Shown: positions 24,667 through 36,789, numbered from the stretch's first letter. The stretch is 64,000 nucleotides of DNA from Vibrio maritimus (GCA_003263775.1 JYJJ01000075.1:1-64000); one strand, 5' to 3'. The notes: generated by a model from the sequence alone, not told the origin. Numbers and translations: made by a program.

Positions 24667-26612
24667 TTAAGCGAGTTCGGCTTTTTCAGCAATCAGCTTG
24701 TCGACCACGCTTGGGTCTGCCAGTGTTGATGTATCACCCAGATTGCTCGTATCACCTGTTGCGATCTTACGTAGGATACGACGCATGATTTTACCTGAAC
24801 GCGTCTTAGGTAGTGCATCGGTCCAGTGCAGTACGTCTGGCGTCGCGATAGGGCCGATTTCTTTACGAACCCAGTCTTTCACTTCTTTGTGCAGCTCTGC
24901 AGATGGGAATTCACCATCGTTTAGCGTGATGTAGGCATAGATAGCCTGACCTTTAATGTCGTGCGGGATACCGACGATTGCCGCTTCTGCAATCTTATCG
25001 AATGCAACTAATGCCGACTCAATCTCAGCGGTACCCATACGGTGACCAGAGACGTTAAGTACGTCATCAACACGACCTGTGATCCAGTAGTAGCCATCTT
25101 CATCACGCGTGCGCCGTCGCCAGTAAAGTACATGCCTTTAAAGGTAGAGAAATAAGTCTGCTCAAAGCGCTCATGGTCACCATAAACGGTGCGCATTTGC
25201 CCTGGCCAAGAGTCCAAAATGACGAGGTTACCTTCGGTCGCACCATCGACAATGTTACCCATGTTATCGACCAGTGCCGGTTGTACACCGAAGAATGGGC
25301 GAGTTGCCGAACCTGGTTTGAGCTCTGTGGCTCCTGGAAGTGGAGTAATCAAGATACCGCCAGTTTCTGTCTGCCACCAGGTGTCGACGATAGGTGATTG
25401 CTCGTTACCGATAGTTTTATAATACCATTCCCAAGCTTCTGTTGATAGGTTCGCCAACTGAGCCCATGATGCGTAGGCTGTCGCGAGTTGTGCCTTTCAC
25501 CGCTTCGTCGCCCTTCGCCATTAACGCGCGGATGGCGTCGGTGCAGTATAAAGAATATTCACTTGGTGCTTATCGACCACTTCGCTCATACGGCTAGTAT
25601 TTGGGTAGTTTGGCACGCCTTCAAACAAGATGGTTTTAGCGCCATTGGCAAGCGGCCCGTAGATAAGATAAGTGTGGCCAGTGATCCAACCTACATCCGC
25701 GGTACACCAGAATGTTTCCCCTGGTTGGTAATCAAACACGTACTTAAAGGTCATGGTTGCATAAACCAAGTAACCGCCGGTGGTGTGCATTACGCCTTTT
25801 GGCTTACCTGTAGAGCCAGAGGTATAAAGGATGAATAGAGGATCTTCAGCGTTCATCTCTTCTGGTGGACAGACTTCAGAGGCATTTGCTGTCGCTTCAT
25901 GCCACCACACATCACGATGCTCATGCCAAGCCACATCGCCACCAGTGCGCTTAAGCACCATGACTTTAGAGATGGTTTTTACTTCTGGATTAGTCAGTGC
26001 TTCATCGACATTCTTTTTCAGCGGTACCGCACGGCCGCCGCGAACGCCTTCATCTGCAGTGATAACGACCTTAGCGTCGGAATCGATAATACGGCCAGAT
26101 AGTGCTTCAGGAGAGAAGCCGCCAAATACCACAGTATGTACCGCGCCAATACGGGTACACGCGAGCATTGCCACTGCCGCTTCTGGCACCATTGGCATGT
26201 AAAGACAAACCACATCGCCTTTGTTTACGCCTTGAGCCTTAAGCGCATTGGAGAACTTACACACTTCTTTGTGCAGTTCGTTAAAGGTTAGCGTCTTGTC
26301 GTCTGCTGGATCATCGCCTTCCCAAATAATGGCAACGTCGTCGCCGCGCTCTGCGAGGTGGCGGTCAATACAGTTGGCAGAGACGTTTAGGGTGCCGTCT
26401 TCAAACCAGCGAATGTCGACGTGGCCAGTGTCAAAAGAAGTTTGCTTGACCTTAGTGAATGGTTTAATCCAGTCAACGATTTTGCCGTGTTCGCCCCAGA
26501 ATCCTTCTGGGTCCGAGACAGACTGTTGATACATGGATAGATAAGTGTCGTTATCCGCGTGGGTGTTAGTTTTAATGTTTTCTTTTACCGGATAGACATG
26601 AACTTCACTCAT
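24667..26612 (-). CDS. acs: Acs, acetyl-CoA synthetase (three small deletions)
   Basis: Acetate:CoA ligase (AMP-forming), which scavenges acetate through acetyl-AMP; 649 aa when restored. Adenylation motifs LYTSGSTGKPKGV, WWQTETGG and YFTGDGA are visible, as is the acetylation/catalytic lysine in PKTRSGKIMRR near the C-terminus. The frame breaks at about 25107 (GCC to GC), 25536 (GGCC to GCC) and 25441 (two Cs lost from AACCCAG). Adding these four bases gives one continuous normal-length enzyme. Three lesions in one highly conserved gene, each in a G/C run, point to sequence error. In Vibrio cholerae, acs is activated by CrbS/CrbR; both homologues lie within 12 kb here. Confidence 0.93.
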
Positions 26613-26788
26613 TGCTTCTCTCCTTTGAATTGAGCTTAGCGGGCTAGGGCTGAACTAGATCGTGTATTAACTCTCGACTAGTTCGCGTCAATGAGCAATT
26701 AGACTTTAGGCGTACTGAATAAAAATCGAACTAAATTAATGGGTTAGCTTGGTGGTGTAATGAGATCTTGGTCGCAGTTCTTGCGAAT

Positions 26789-27414
26789 TTAGTTCTGAGG
26801 TCGAAATGGCGGTAATGTGCCACGGGTCAGTTTTAGGTACACCATGGCGGCCGCTTTAGCATCTTCCAATGCGTCGTGCTTATGATAATTGGGGATCTGT
26901 AAATGACGGCAGATGGCTTCTAGCTCAAGTCAAAATAGCCATTGGGTAACAATTTTAGCAATTGATCGTTGTAGATCTGACTGACCTCAACCAAGGCGTT
27001 TGGTAATGGGAACCCCAAGTGCTTTTTGCACGCACGATCGAGGATCTTTTTGTCGTAGCGGATGTGGTAGCCAACGAGAGGGCGATTACCAATAAACTGC
27101 AGCAGAGCCTTGATCGCTTGCTTCTCGCTGATGCCGTGCTTGAGATCGTCATGGCGAATATGGTGAATTTTGATGGAATCCTCATCGAGGGTCTTTGGCG
27201 CTGACAGACGCACTTCAAATGGGGCGCTGGTAATAATGCGATTGTCGATGATTTTTGTTGCTGCAATGGTAACAATGTCGGCCACGTTCGGGTCGAGGCT
27301 GGTGGTTTCACAGTCAAGTGAGACAAACTCATCGGGATCGGGCTTGGTGAACAAACCTTGGTAAGGCGTGCCTTTTGTCCGGTAGTGCCAAAAGGCTCTG
27401 GTGACAATATTCAT
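26789..27414 (-). CDS. DnaQ-like 3'-5' exonuclease (one-base deletion)
   Basis: 208 aa when restored. It has the DEDDh exonuclease motifs: Exo I FVSLDCETTSLDP, Exo II in GYHIRYDKKILDR, and Exo III HDALEDAKAAA, which lies in the part recovered by the frame correction. The deletion is near 26926 (TTGGAG to TTGAG) and cuts the uncorrected protein to 164 aa, removing Exo III. The family covers the Pol III epsilon fold, and this stand-alone version has no assigned pathway. It overlaps the DUF294/CBS gene's operon: the two genes are 16 bases apart and commonly paired. Confidence 0.85.
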
Positions 27415-27430
27415 GTTTCACCTCGCTACG

Positions 27431-29266
27431 TTAGTGGCGAATTTGATAGTGGTAACCAAGCCATTGCTTGAATTTCTTCACCACATGCAAACCGTGTCTA
27501 AGTAGATCTCGCTCGGGTCGTTCAAGCGCATCCAATTTTATGGCGTTGCTCGTGTCATGGTGGGAGAGTTGTTGCTGAAGGCGCAGTTTAAATAGGTGTT
27601 TGAGAGCCTCTGATAAGTTTTCAGCAGTCGCTTGCTCTAGGACTCGCTTTGCTACCAGTTGGTCGATGCGATCAAAAGTGTTAGTGGCATCAATGGCGTA
27701 TTCCATGCTCAATGCTCTGACGCCATGCACGATAGGGAAAATTCCCCCTTGTTTGAGATCCACGCCTTGCTTCGATCTTTTTACGTTACCAAATAGGGTG
27801 AGCGGCACTGCGAAGTTAAGGGCAGGGCGAGTGAACTCGGTTAAGATTAGCTCTTGGCCCTCCATTTTTTGTTGCAGGTGCTGCTTGACCGGTGAGAGCA
27901 AGGCTTCGTTGCCGGCTACTGCTCTTGCATCAGCGAGAATGGCAATCTCCATGACACTTTCGCTGTTGGCACTGGCGACTAACTCATCAATACGCTGTTG
28001 CCAAGCGTCAGTCGTGCGTACCCAGTGAGGGTTGCTGACCATGACTTTGCCAGGGCAAAGTGGATAGCCAAGACGTGCGAGCGTGTGGTTGAGTTCATCA
28101 AGCACTTTTTGTTGATTTGGCCATTCCAGACCTGGCTCGAGAATGAGGGCATTGTCTTGATCAGTTTTAAGAATTTGCTCTCCGCGCCCTTCAGAGCCCA
28201 TCACAACTAAGCAGCAGTGATTGTGCATCGCGGGTGGTACTACAAGCTCAAAGGCACGCTCAATGATTTGTTCGTTAACCGCTGACACCAACTCCATCAT
28301 AAATCGGGTGCGAATACCGTTGGTTACAAGGCTATCGACCAGTTGCTGTTGACGATTAGATGCTAACGCCAATTCTTCAACACTGTTCGCTCGGGCAATG
28401 CTGAGTGATAACACATGAGAGTGGGTGGAGAACGCACTAAGAATCTGCGTCATATCGAGCATACCCACCGCTTGGCTGCCTTCACACACCATTAAGCGTT
28501 TCACTCGTTGACGAGTCATGGTCACCATGGCGTTGAATAAAAACTCATGCTTCTCCACTTGATGCACAGGATAAGTGGCAATCTTGCCTATCGCCGTGTC
28601 GCTTTCTAGCTTGTCGAGTACCACGGCGTGGAGCATGTTAGTTCGAGTGACGATGCCAAATGGCGTGGCATTTTTAGCGATGCGAGGGTCGTCGTTGGAT
28701 AGTTCAATCAACGCAGCGTCCACGCCCTGGCTGAGTAAGGTTTCGGTCACCGTGGCTATTGGCATGTCTGCAGGCAGAATTAATGGCGGATGGTAGATGT
28801 CTTCATCGACTTTGGTGAGGATAAACTCGCCTAAATTTTGCTGCTTTTGCGCCTCTTCAATCAATTGTTGGCGTGTCGCCAGGCTAGTGTCGAAGTAAGC
28901 GGCAAACTGACCGTTGCTGTGATAAAGCGAGAGAAATACATCTTTAGGAAGTAGGTAAACCAGCGTGTCTTCTAAGGCGACGTAATCATGTTTGACGGTT
29001 TCACTAAGTATTGCTCTGACATCAAACATATCGTCATAAGTATAGTGAGCGTAGACCTCTTTTTGTTCGCTATCGCGCTCTTCGACAGAGCCTTTGATAA
29101 TGACATACAGATGGTCGGCATTGCTACCCGCCTTTAGGATGGTGTCTTTGTCTCGATAGTAGGCGACATCGAGCGCGGAGCGAAGCTCGGTTTGTTGGCT
29201 GTCACTGAGCCGATCGAAAGGTGGTGACGACATATTGAATTTATCAGGCATACCAGAGCGCTCCAT
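27431..29266 (-). CDS. Cyclic-nucleotide-binding / CBS / DUF294 nucleotidyltransferase-like protein
   Basis: 611 aa with four parts: a cNMP-binding domain (about residues 15-135), paired CBS domains (about 150-280), a DUF294 GlnD-like nucleotidyltransferase core with MGSEGRGEQILKTDQDNAL, and a helical DUF294 C-terminal domain. Such proteins are thought to be signalling enzymes that sense adenylate or cyclic nucleotides; the substrate is not known. It is paired with the DEDDh exonuclease downstream and near acs and actP, and this set recurs beside acetate genes in other bacteria. Start alternatives: ATG at 29266 or the sixth codon ATG at 29251, which has GGAG upstream. Confidence 0.85.
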   Translation of the reverse strand: MERSGMPDKFNMSSPPFDRLSDSQQTELRSALDVAYYRDKDTILKAGSNADHLYVIIKGSVEERDSEQKEVYAHYTYDDMFDVRAILSETVKHDYVALEDTLVYLLPKDVFLSLYHSNGQFAAYFDTSLATRQQLIEEAQKQQNLGEFILTKVDEDIYHPPLILPADMPIATVTETLLSQGVDAALIELSNDDPRIAKNATPFGIVTRTNMLHAVVLDKLESDTAIGKIATYPVHQVEKHEFLFNAMVTMTRQRVKRLMVCEGSQAVGMLDMTQILSAFSTHSHVLSLSIARANSVEELALASNRQQQLVDSLVTNGIRTRFMMELVSAVNEQIIERAFELVVPPAMHNHCCLVVMGSEGRGEQILKTDQDNALILEPGLEWPNQQKVLDELNHTLARLGYPLCPGKVMVSNPHWVRTTDAWQQRIDELVASANSESVMEIAILADARAVAGNEALLSPVKQHLQQKMEGQELILTEFTRPALNFAVPLTLFGNVKRSKQGVDLKQGGIFPIVHGVRALSMEYAIDATNTFDRIDQLVAKRVLEQATAENLSEALKHLFKLRLQQQLSHHDTSNAIKLDALERPERDLLRHGLHVVKKFKQWLGYHYQIRH

Positions 29267-29479
29267 TTTCTTCCATCATGGCTATAGTCTGGCAAATTCG
29301 TCGCCAAGCTCCAGACGACTTTAGTCGAACACAGTTAGTGGGGTTTTTCTGAAGGCCTTCGCTGCGCAGGATAGGGGGAAATTTACGCTATAGATTAATT
29401 CCCTTTTTATGAGCAAGGTCTCGTTGCATAATAGCGCCACTTTTAATCCGTCTATCCTGTTGTAGCAAGGTTCATTGAC

Positions 29480-30667
29480 ATGTTAACGCCTTCCCCTTTT
29501 GCTTGGGTTTCCCAATATTTATTTGGTTTCTTTTTTGCCTACGGCGTGTATTTGCCGTTTTGGGCGTTGTGGTTTGAAGACCAAGGGGTATCAGCTGCCG
29601 ATGTTGGCTTGCTAATGGGACTGGGTTTTGCCACTCGATGTGTCGCGAACCTGCTTATCACGCCGCGCATTCATAAAGCCGAAAGTCTATTACCGGCTCT
29701 TCGCTGGGCGACCTTGGCGTGTACTCTGTTTGTGGCCGCTCACCTAGCCGCAGGACCGAGTTTCGCCATGCTAGCGTTAGTCACTGTACTGTTCAATTTG
29801 AGCTTTGGTCCTGTGGTTCCATTGTCAGATGCGGCAGCGAACCATTATGCGAACAGGGATATGCTTGATTATGGACGCACACGCCTTTGGGGCTCGGTGG
29901 CATTTATCGCAGGCTCTTCTGTGGTGGGTTACCTTGCTTCTCAATTCGGTGCCAACATGATTGTTTACACGGCTTTGGCAGGCTTTGTCATCTCAATGCT
30001 ACTGGTGATGCGTAATCCTGCGACTATGCCGGTATCGCAAAGTCATGATGATGCGGCAAGACCGAAGCTTAGCGCGCTATTAAAAGAGGCGTCAGTCATT
30101 CGCTTTTTGGTTTTGATTGCGCTTATTCAAGGCAGTCACGCCGCGTACTACAGTTTTAGCTCTATTTATTGGAAAGAAGCCGGTCACCCTGAGAGCCTCA
30201 TTGGTTACCTGTGGAGCTTGGGTGTGGTATCGGAAGTGATGTTGTTTGCTTTTAGCAAGAAATGGTTTGCTGGCTGGTCGCTACGTACTCTGTTTGTGAT
30301 TTCTTCAGTGGGCGTTATTGTGCGTTGGGGTTTGACGGCTTCAACCACCGCTGTCGGTGCCTTGGTGGTGATTCAGCTTTTACATGGCGTGACGTTTGCT
30401 ATCGCGCATATTGCGGCGATCCAGTACATCCAGAAATCAGAAGCCAACAAAATGGTGGCATTACAGGCGCTATATAACGCTATCCCTCTCGGTGCGTTCA
30501 TTGCTCTGATGATGGCTGTGAGTGGCTGGGGTTATGAGAATTGGGGCGCGAATGTGTTCTGGGGTATGGCGGCGATGGGTGTATTGGCGCTGTTTATCAA
30601 AGTTGAACCAGGTAAAAATGGCGCGAAAGACATCCAGGAAAAACCTCAGCCTGAGCCACAGAATTGA
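29480..30667 (+). CDS. MFS transporter, HcaT-like (phenylpropionate permease family)
   Basis: 395 aa with about 12 membrane segments. The N-terminal WVSQYLFGFFFAYGVYLPFW and LPLSDAAANHYA-type region (VVPLSDAAANHYANRDMLDYGRTRLWGS in parts) are characteristic of the small 3-phenylpropionate/HcaT branch of the major facilitator superfamily. No aromatic-degradation genes are nearby, so substrate is unknown. It is divergent from the DUF294 gene and 70 bases upstream of crbS. The C-terminal tail is charged (PGKNGAKDIQEKPQPEPQN). No frameshift seen. Confidence 0.85.
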   Translation: MLTPSPFAWVSQYLFGFFFAYGVYLPFWALWFEDQGVSAADVGLLMGLGFATRCVANLLITPRIHKAESLLPALRWATLACTLFVAAHLAAGPSFAMLALVTVLFNLSFGPVVPLSDAAANHYANRDMLDYGRTRLWGSVAFIAGSSVVGYLASQFGANMIVYTALAGFVISMLLVMRNPATMPVSQSHDDAARPKLSALLKEASVIRFLVLIALIQGSHAAYYSFSSIYWKEAGHPESLIGYLWSLGVVSEVMLFAFSKKWFAGWSLRTLFVISSVGVIVRWGLTASTTAVGALVVIQLLHGVTFAIAHIAAIQYIQKSEANKMVALQALYNAIPLGAFIALMMAVSGWGYENWGANVFWGMAAMGVLALFIKVEPGKNGAKDIQEKPQPEPQN

Positions 30668-30737
30668 GTTACGGAGTTTGAGAAAATTTGTGATAACCCT
30701 TTAAATAATAGTTAACGATTTTAAAGGGATATCACTT

Positions 30738-33700
30738 ATGCAAGGATGGATCGTCGTCCCCGTGTCATTGGCCTATTTGGGCATCTTATTTCTTATTGCA
30801 TGGTACGGGGATAGGCAAAAAAAGTGGTTATCCAATTGGCGCCCCTGGGTTTATAGCTATCCATTGCGGTTTACTGTACCTCATGGACCTTTTACGGCAC
30901 TGTTGGTCAGGCTAGCAGCAACCCTTGGGCGTTCTTGCCCATTTATATCGCGCCAATCATCGTTTTTACCTTAGGTTGGCGCGTCATCGCTCGCCTTATA
31001 CTTATTGCCAAGCGCGAGCATATCACCTCCATTGCCGACTTTATCGCGGCTCGCTATGGTAAATCCCAAGGCCTAGCGGTTGTCGTGACCTTAATCGCCG
31101 TCGCGGGGATCTTACCCTATATCGCATTGCAGCTTCGCGGCATCACCATGGGGCTTGAAGTTGTCGCCCCTGATTTAGCGTCTGAGCTGGGTTATCAAGA
31201 TAAGCACATCTCTTGGTTTGTTGTTGGTGCATTGGCGATCTTCACCATGCTATTTGGTACTCGCCATATTGATAACACTGAGCATCACCGAGGCATGATG
31301 ATGGCGGTGGCGTTTGAGTCTATCGTTAAGCTGGTGGCTTTTTTGGTGGTTGGGTTCTTCATACTCTATCTCGCTTGGGAGCGCCCCGACATCAAGCTTA
31401 CCGAGCTTGCCTCGAGTACTTATCAGTCTCCTAATATTCCCACCTTATTGATTCACACCAGCTTGACTATGATGGCGATCGTCTGTTTGCCGCGCCAGTT
31501 TCATACCATGGTGGTCGAGAATGAGCGCGCCCAGGACTTGCATACCGCGCGTTGGTTATTCCCTGTTTATCTTGTGTTGATGGGACTATTTGTATTGCCG
31601 ATTGCTTGGGTGGGGCAAGGTCTCTTGATGGGCACGTCACCGGATACGTTCGTGATTAGTATTCCCAAGTTTGCTGAAGCGAACAACATCGCTTTACTGG
31701 CGTTTCTCGGGGGCACTTCCGCGGCGAGTGGAATGGTGATTGTGTCGACTATTGCTCTGGCCATCATGATGTCCAATGACCTAGTGATGCCATTGCTACT
31801 GCGCCGTATCAAGCTGGCACATCGTTCTCATCGACATCTATCTGGGCTGCTGTTAATCATTCGTCGTGCCCTGATTTGTGTGCTGTTGTTTGGTGCCTGG
31901 CTGTTTTATCAGGCGCTAGATACCATTCACTCGTTGTCCGCGATTGGTTTTCTCTCTTTTTCTGCGATCACCCAGTTCGCACCAGCGTTGATTGGCGGTA
32001 TGTATTGGCGATCAGGTAATCGCAAGGGCGTTTATGTGGGGCTGTTTGTCGGTTTCGCCATTTGGTTAATCACCTTGATGAGTGAAACCGGACTTCTAGC
32101 GGGAGATGCGAGTACCAACTTACTACTGCGTATCATCACCCCGCCTGAAATGCTGATTTCCTGGGGTATAGCGAGTTCCGACTGGGGAATGCTGATCTCT
32201 GTGGTATTGAACGCGCTTTGTTTTGTGGTTATTTCACTGGCGACGCGTTCTAGTCTGACCGAGCGTCTGCAGTCGGCATCATTTGTGGGTACACCGCTAC
32301 CTGAAAGTGAAAACCTCAGCCTGTATCAAAGTCGAGTTACGGTGGCTGAGTTGGAAATGCTTGCCTCACGTTTTGTCGGTCGAACGCGGGTGCGCAGCGC
32401 ATTTAGACATTACTGGAAACAGCAGGACAATCAACCACTGCCGAACCAGCAAGCCTCTGCTGAGCTTATTAGGCATACCGAGCGTGTCCTCGCTGGGGTC
32501 TTTGGTGCATCGTCCGCTAAGTTGGTACTGACGTCGGCGCTGCAAGGACGCAACATGCAGTTGGAAGAAGTGGCGACCATTGTCGATGAGGCCTCGGAGC
32601 TTTATCACTTTAGTCGCGGCCTGCTACAGGGTGCGATTGAGCATATTGGTCAAGGTATTGCCGTAGTAGATAAACAGTTGCGACTGGTGGCTTGGAACCG
32701 TCGATATTTGGAGTTGTTTAGCTTTCCTTCTGGACTTATCCAAGTCGGGCGACCCATTGCGGATGTGATTCGTCACAACGCTGAACAAGGTCTATGTGGT
32801 CCGGGCGACCCTAATGAACACGTACGAAAGCGTATCTTTTACCTTGAGCAAGGATCCCCACATACCTCATCGCGCGTTCGAGCGGATGGCAGTGTGATTG
32901 AAGTGCAAGGCAACCCAATGCCTGGTGGCGGTTTTGTGATGAGTTTTACTGACATTACCGTGTTTAGAGAGGCAGAAACGGCGTTGCGTGATGCCAATGA
33001 ACGGTTGGAAGAGCGTGTAGTGGAGCGAACACATGAGCTTGAGCAGCTTAACCAACGTTTGGTATTGGCAACGCGTCGTTCGGAGTCGGAATCACAATCG
33101 AAAATGCGCTTTTTGGCCGCGGTGAGTCATGATTTGATGCAGCCACTTAACGCGGCACGTTTGTTTGCTTCCTCATTATCTGAAGTGAGCAAGGATGAGG
33201 AAGGGCGAAAACTATCAGGACATATTGAAAGTGCCCTTGGAGCAGCGGAAGAGCTTATTGGCGATCTGCTTGATATCTCACGCTTGGAATCAGGTAAGCT
33301 GCAGACCAACGTTCGTGGTTTCCATCTCTCTGAGGTACTTGAGACGCTACAAGCGGAGTTCAGTGCCATCTCGAAAGGCAAGCAGATAGATTTTTCCGTG
33401 GTTTCTAGCTCGCTTATTGTTAAATCCGATCCTAAGTTGCTGCGCCGTGTATTGCAGAACTTTTTGACCAATGCATTTCGTTACAACCCCGAGGGCAAGG
33501 TCTTGCTTGGTGCGCGGCGTATCAATGGTCGGGTGCGGATCGATGTATGGGATGATGGTATCGGTATCCCAGAAGATAAGCAGAAAGAGATCTTTAACGA
33601 GTTTACACGAGTTGACCAAGCAAGAGCTGATAGGGGCTTGGGGCTTGGACTCGCGATTTCTCGGGGCATTGCCCGTGTGCTCAATCATCAAATCTCCATG

Positions 33701-34165
33701 CGTTCTTGGCCAGATCGAGGCAGTGTCTTTTCTATTACGCTCGATCTGGCTAGCGAAATTGCAGCAGAGCCAGTGAAAATAGCCGCAACCAGTGATGCCG
33801 GATTGAAGCATCTGAAAGTGCTTTGCGTTGACAATGAGCCAGATATTCTAGTTGGAATGGAAACCTTACTGGCTCGTTGGGGCTGCGATGTGCGCACGGC
33901 GCTTGATTTGGTTGGCAGTCTTAAACACTTAGACCAAGGCTGGGAGCCAGACGTGATTCTCTCGGATTACCGACTTGATAATGGTCGCACAGGACTGGAA
34001 GTGCTTCAGCAGTTTAGATTGCGAGTGGGAGACTCATTTAAAGGGGTGATCATCAGTGCTGATCGCACCGAGTCAATGCTTGAGGGGATCAAGTCTAATG
34101 GCTTTGCCTTCATTGCCAAACCTGTTAAACCGCTCAAGTTGCGTGCGATTCTCAATCAATCATAA
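30738..34165 (+). CDS. crbS: CrbS: sodium/solute-symporter-fused hybrid histidine kinase (one-base deletion)
   Basis: 1142 aa when restored. Residues 1 to about 490 are an SSS-type transporter domain with about 13 membrane segments. Then come a STAC-like linker, a PAS domain (GQGIAVVDKQLRLVAWNRRY), HisKA with AAVSHDLMQPLNAARLF, HATPase (NFLTNAFRYNP, WDDGIGIPEDK, GLGLGLAISRG) and a C-terminal receiver (LCVDNEPDIL, DVILSDYRL, FIAKPVKP). In Vibrio cholerae CrbS with CrbR controls the acetate switch through acs. The frame breaks near 30857 (AGCCTA to AGCTA). Restoring it joins MQGWIVVPVSLAYLGI to the rest. The cognate regulator is probably the LuxR-type gene at 38088. Confidence 0.9.
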
Positions 34166-34664
34166 CCTTTCTTAATCAAGAGGCGTGCCTTATTGTCCGG
34201 CTTATTGCTCTCAGTGATAACTGGTGCGCCTCTGATATCTTTACGTAATATCACCGTATCTTTACCTTACTTGACAGACGCTTTACGAATTTCCAACTAT
34301 TCTTATTCATAAGGAAAGCGAGTTTCATATCGTTACATTTTTAATGAGACTTAAATCAATTAACTTGGCGAATTTAGGTGTTTGTTAACCAAAGGTTTTT
34401 AAGGTTCTAGTACTTAAGTCGACATTTTTTTTGAAATTTATGTGACCTATGTCGGGTCGTATTGAGTAACAGTGAAGTAGTAAATGCGACGAAATGCGGT
34501 CTTTAACTAGAATGAAAATCGTTATGATTCTTGGTTTTGTTTTTATTGCTTTTAATACTTTTTAGGTAGGTCTTCGTAGTAACGAAGGAGTTGGTTGAGC
34601 GTTAGGATGTGGTGCGTTCACCTGATTGTTAAGCACTTTAGGGTGCTATTTATGAGGTGTCATT
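34166..34664. other. 499-bp intergenic region upstream of the DUF3316-like gene
   Basis: AT-rich, with no credible ORF. The last 80 bases form the leader of the next gene, including a small AGCAC/GTGCT hairpin (34632-34647) before the GAGGTG ribosome site. No terminator for crbS, promoter or known RNA could be assigned with confidence. Confidence 0.4.
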
Positions 34665-35003
34665 ATGAAAAAACTATTATCTCTTGCAGCAGTATTCGCG
34701 ATGGTTCCAGCGGTATCGTACGCGCAGTTTGATAACATTTACGGTAACGGCGGTGTACACACAGCTGTATACGCGACAGAAGCGGAAGCCATTGCTGAAG
34801 GCAATCAAATCATGGAGACGCTGTCTAGCACTCCATCTCATGAGCTCGTGTACATTTTGCGTACACCGCACAAGAGCTTGAAGCATAACAGTGTAGAAAT
34901 TTACGACGCTGATGTGAAAGTTAAGACGGTTGCTTCGACTGACGGCGCACCAATGTACCAAGGCTTTGTCGATGTTGAGTATCGTTTTGCGCGTTACGAC
35001 TAA
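34665..35003 (+). CDS. Small periplasmic protein, DUF3316-like
   Basis: 112 aa. MKKLLSLAAVFAMVPAVSYA is a textbook signal peptide with cleavage after SYA. The mature protein has two repeats of beta-alpha character (AVYATEAEAIAEGNQIMETL) and ends with VDVEYRFARYD. I believe it is the Vibrio DUF3316 family, from general resemblance. Function is unknown. Strong ribosome site GAGGTG before the ATG. It stands between crbS and the convergent actP and shares a terminator with it. Confidence 0.65.
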   Translation: MKKLLSLAAVFAMVPAVSYAQFDNIYGNGGVHTAVYATEAEAIAEGNQIMETLSSTPSHELVYILRTPHKSLKHNSVEIYDADVKVKTVASTDGAPMYQGFVDVEYRFARYD

Positions 35004-35027
35004 TTTTTATTTTCGCTAGCACGAAAC

Positions 35028-35053
35028 AAAGCCGCTGCATATGCAGCGGCTTT
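35028..35053. terminator. Palindromic bidirectional terminator
   Basis: AAAGCCGCTGCAT is perfectly complementary to ATGCAGCGGCTTT, followed by TTTTT on the plus strand. It serves the small periplasmic gene and the convergent actP. Confidence 0.85.
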
Positions 35054-35075
35054 TTCTATTTAAGTATTGGCAATA

Positions 35076-36777
35076 TTAGTGGTCGTGTGCCGCGCCAGCA
35101 CCTTTCGGGTAGCGAATAGACTCAACCATTTCTTGCACGTCTTGTGGTACTTCAGCCGTAAACTTGTTAACCACAATAGAAACGGTGAAGTTTAGACACA
35201 TACCTAGTGTACCGATGCCCTCTGGCTGATACCAAATAGCCAGTTGTCCGGTGTATTTGCCGCAGGGTTTACAAACTTGAAGTAGATGATGTAAGCCGCA
35301 GTGAACAAAATACCTGAAAGCATACCGGCGATCGCGCCTTCTTTGTTCATCTTCTTGTAGAAGATACCCAAGATAATCGCTGGGAAGAAGGATGCAGCAG
35401 CCAGACCGAAGGCGAAGGCAACAACCTGAGCACGAAGCCTGGTGGGTTAATACCAAGGTAACCCGCACCGATAACCGCTGCTGCCGCGCCTATCCGAGCA
35501 TACATGAGCTCCTGTTTATCCGTCATATCGGGTTTAAAGCCTTTCTTGAGCAGGTCATGGGAGACCGCCGTCGAGATAACCAAGAGTAGACCCGCTGCCG
35601 TTGATAGTGCTGCTGCCAAACCACCCGCGGCAAGTAGTGCCACTACCCAGTTTGGAAGTTGAGCTAGCTCTGGTGAAGCCAGTACGATGATATCGCGGTT
35701 GATCTTCATTTCGTTACGTTCGTCACCAGAGTAGAACATACGACCATCGCCGTTCTTATCTTCCCAGCCAACAAGACCTGTGCTTTCCCAGTTCTTATAC
35801 CAGCTAGGTGCTTCTGTCGCTTGAACACCTTTCATGTCTGGACCATTAATGGTGTCAATCATGTTAACGCGAGCAAACGCAGCTACTGCTGGAGCAGTTG
35901 TGTAAAGTAGAGAGATAAAGACCAGTGCCCAACCTGCTGAGATGCGTGCATCTTTTACGCGTGGAACGGTGAAGAAGCGAATGATTACGTGTGGAAGACC
36001 TGCTGTACCTACCATAAGTGCTGCACAGATAAAGAACACGTCAACCATACTCTTCGACCCATCGGTATAGGCGGTGAAACCTAATTCCTCAGTGAGTCCA
36101 TCAAGTTTATCAAGCAGGTAAGTTTCAGAACCGGTGATGGTAGAACCAAAGCCAACTTGTGGGAAGACTGAGCCTGTCATCATCAGAGATGTGAACACCG
36201 CTGGTACTAGGAAAGCGAAGATAAGAACACAGTACTGTGCTACCTGAGTATAGGTAATCCCTTTCATGCCACCCATAACCGCGTAGAAGAATACGATGGC
36301 CATACCGATGACGATACCAAGGTTAATATCGACTTCTAGGAAGCGAGAGAATACCACGCCAACACCACGCATCTGACCGGCCACATAAGTGAACGAGACA
36401 AAGATGGCACAGAATACCGCAACCATACGTGCTGTTTTAGAGTAGTAACGATCGCCAATGAAATCTGGCACGGTGAACTTACCGAACTTACGTAGATAAG
36501 GGGCTAAGCAAAGTGCAAGGAGTACGTAACCGCCAGTCCAACCCATTAGGTATACCGCACCATCGTAACCGATGAATGAGATAATACCTGCCATCGAAAT
36601 AAACGACGCTGCCGACATCCAGTCTGCCGCGGTCGCCATACCGTTTGCTACTGGGTGTACGCCGCCGCCTGCGACATAGAACTCACTAGTAGAGCCAGCG
36701 CGAGCCCAGATTGCGATACCGATATACAACGCAAAGGTGATACCGACCAGAATAAACGTCCAAGTTTGAATATCCAT
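35076..36777 (-). CDS. actP: ActP-like acetate/solute:sodium symporter (two one-base deletions)
   Basis: 567 aa when restored. SSS-family symporter with about 13 membrane segments. It starts MDIQTWTFILVGITFALYIG, and has ATAADWMSAASFISMAG and LPHVIIRFFTVPRVKDAR, typical of the ActP/DUF4212-partner branch. Frames break at 35431 (GTGGCTCAG to GTGCTCAG) and 35224 (AGCCCAGAG to AGCCAGAG). Restoring both gives the expected end ISPEGIGTLGMCLNFTVSIV and RYPKGAGAAHDH. The gene follows its small subunit by 12 bases. Together with acs, crbS and crbR it makes an acetate uptake and use locus. Acetate specificity is inferred from context. Confidence 0.9.
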
Positions 36778-36789
36778 TGTTTTCGCCTC

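Noticed and set aside
24667..26612. acs as a genuine pseudogene with three independent mutations
   Set aside because: The breaks have the same G/C-run deletion signature as those in essential genes elsewhere in the window, and restoring four bases gives a perfect full-length enzyme.
26613..26788. CRP site in the acs promoter
   Set aside because: acs is CRP-controlled in E. coli, so I looked for TGTGA-N6-TCACA here, but no half-site pair was close enough to report.
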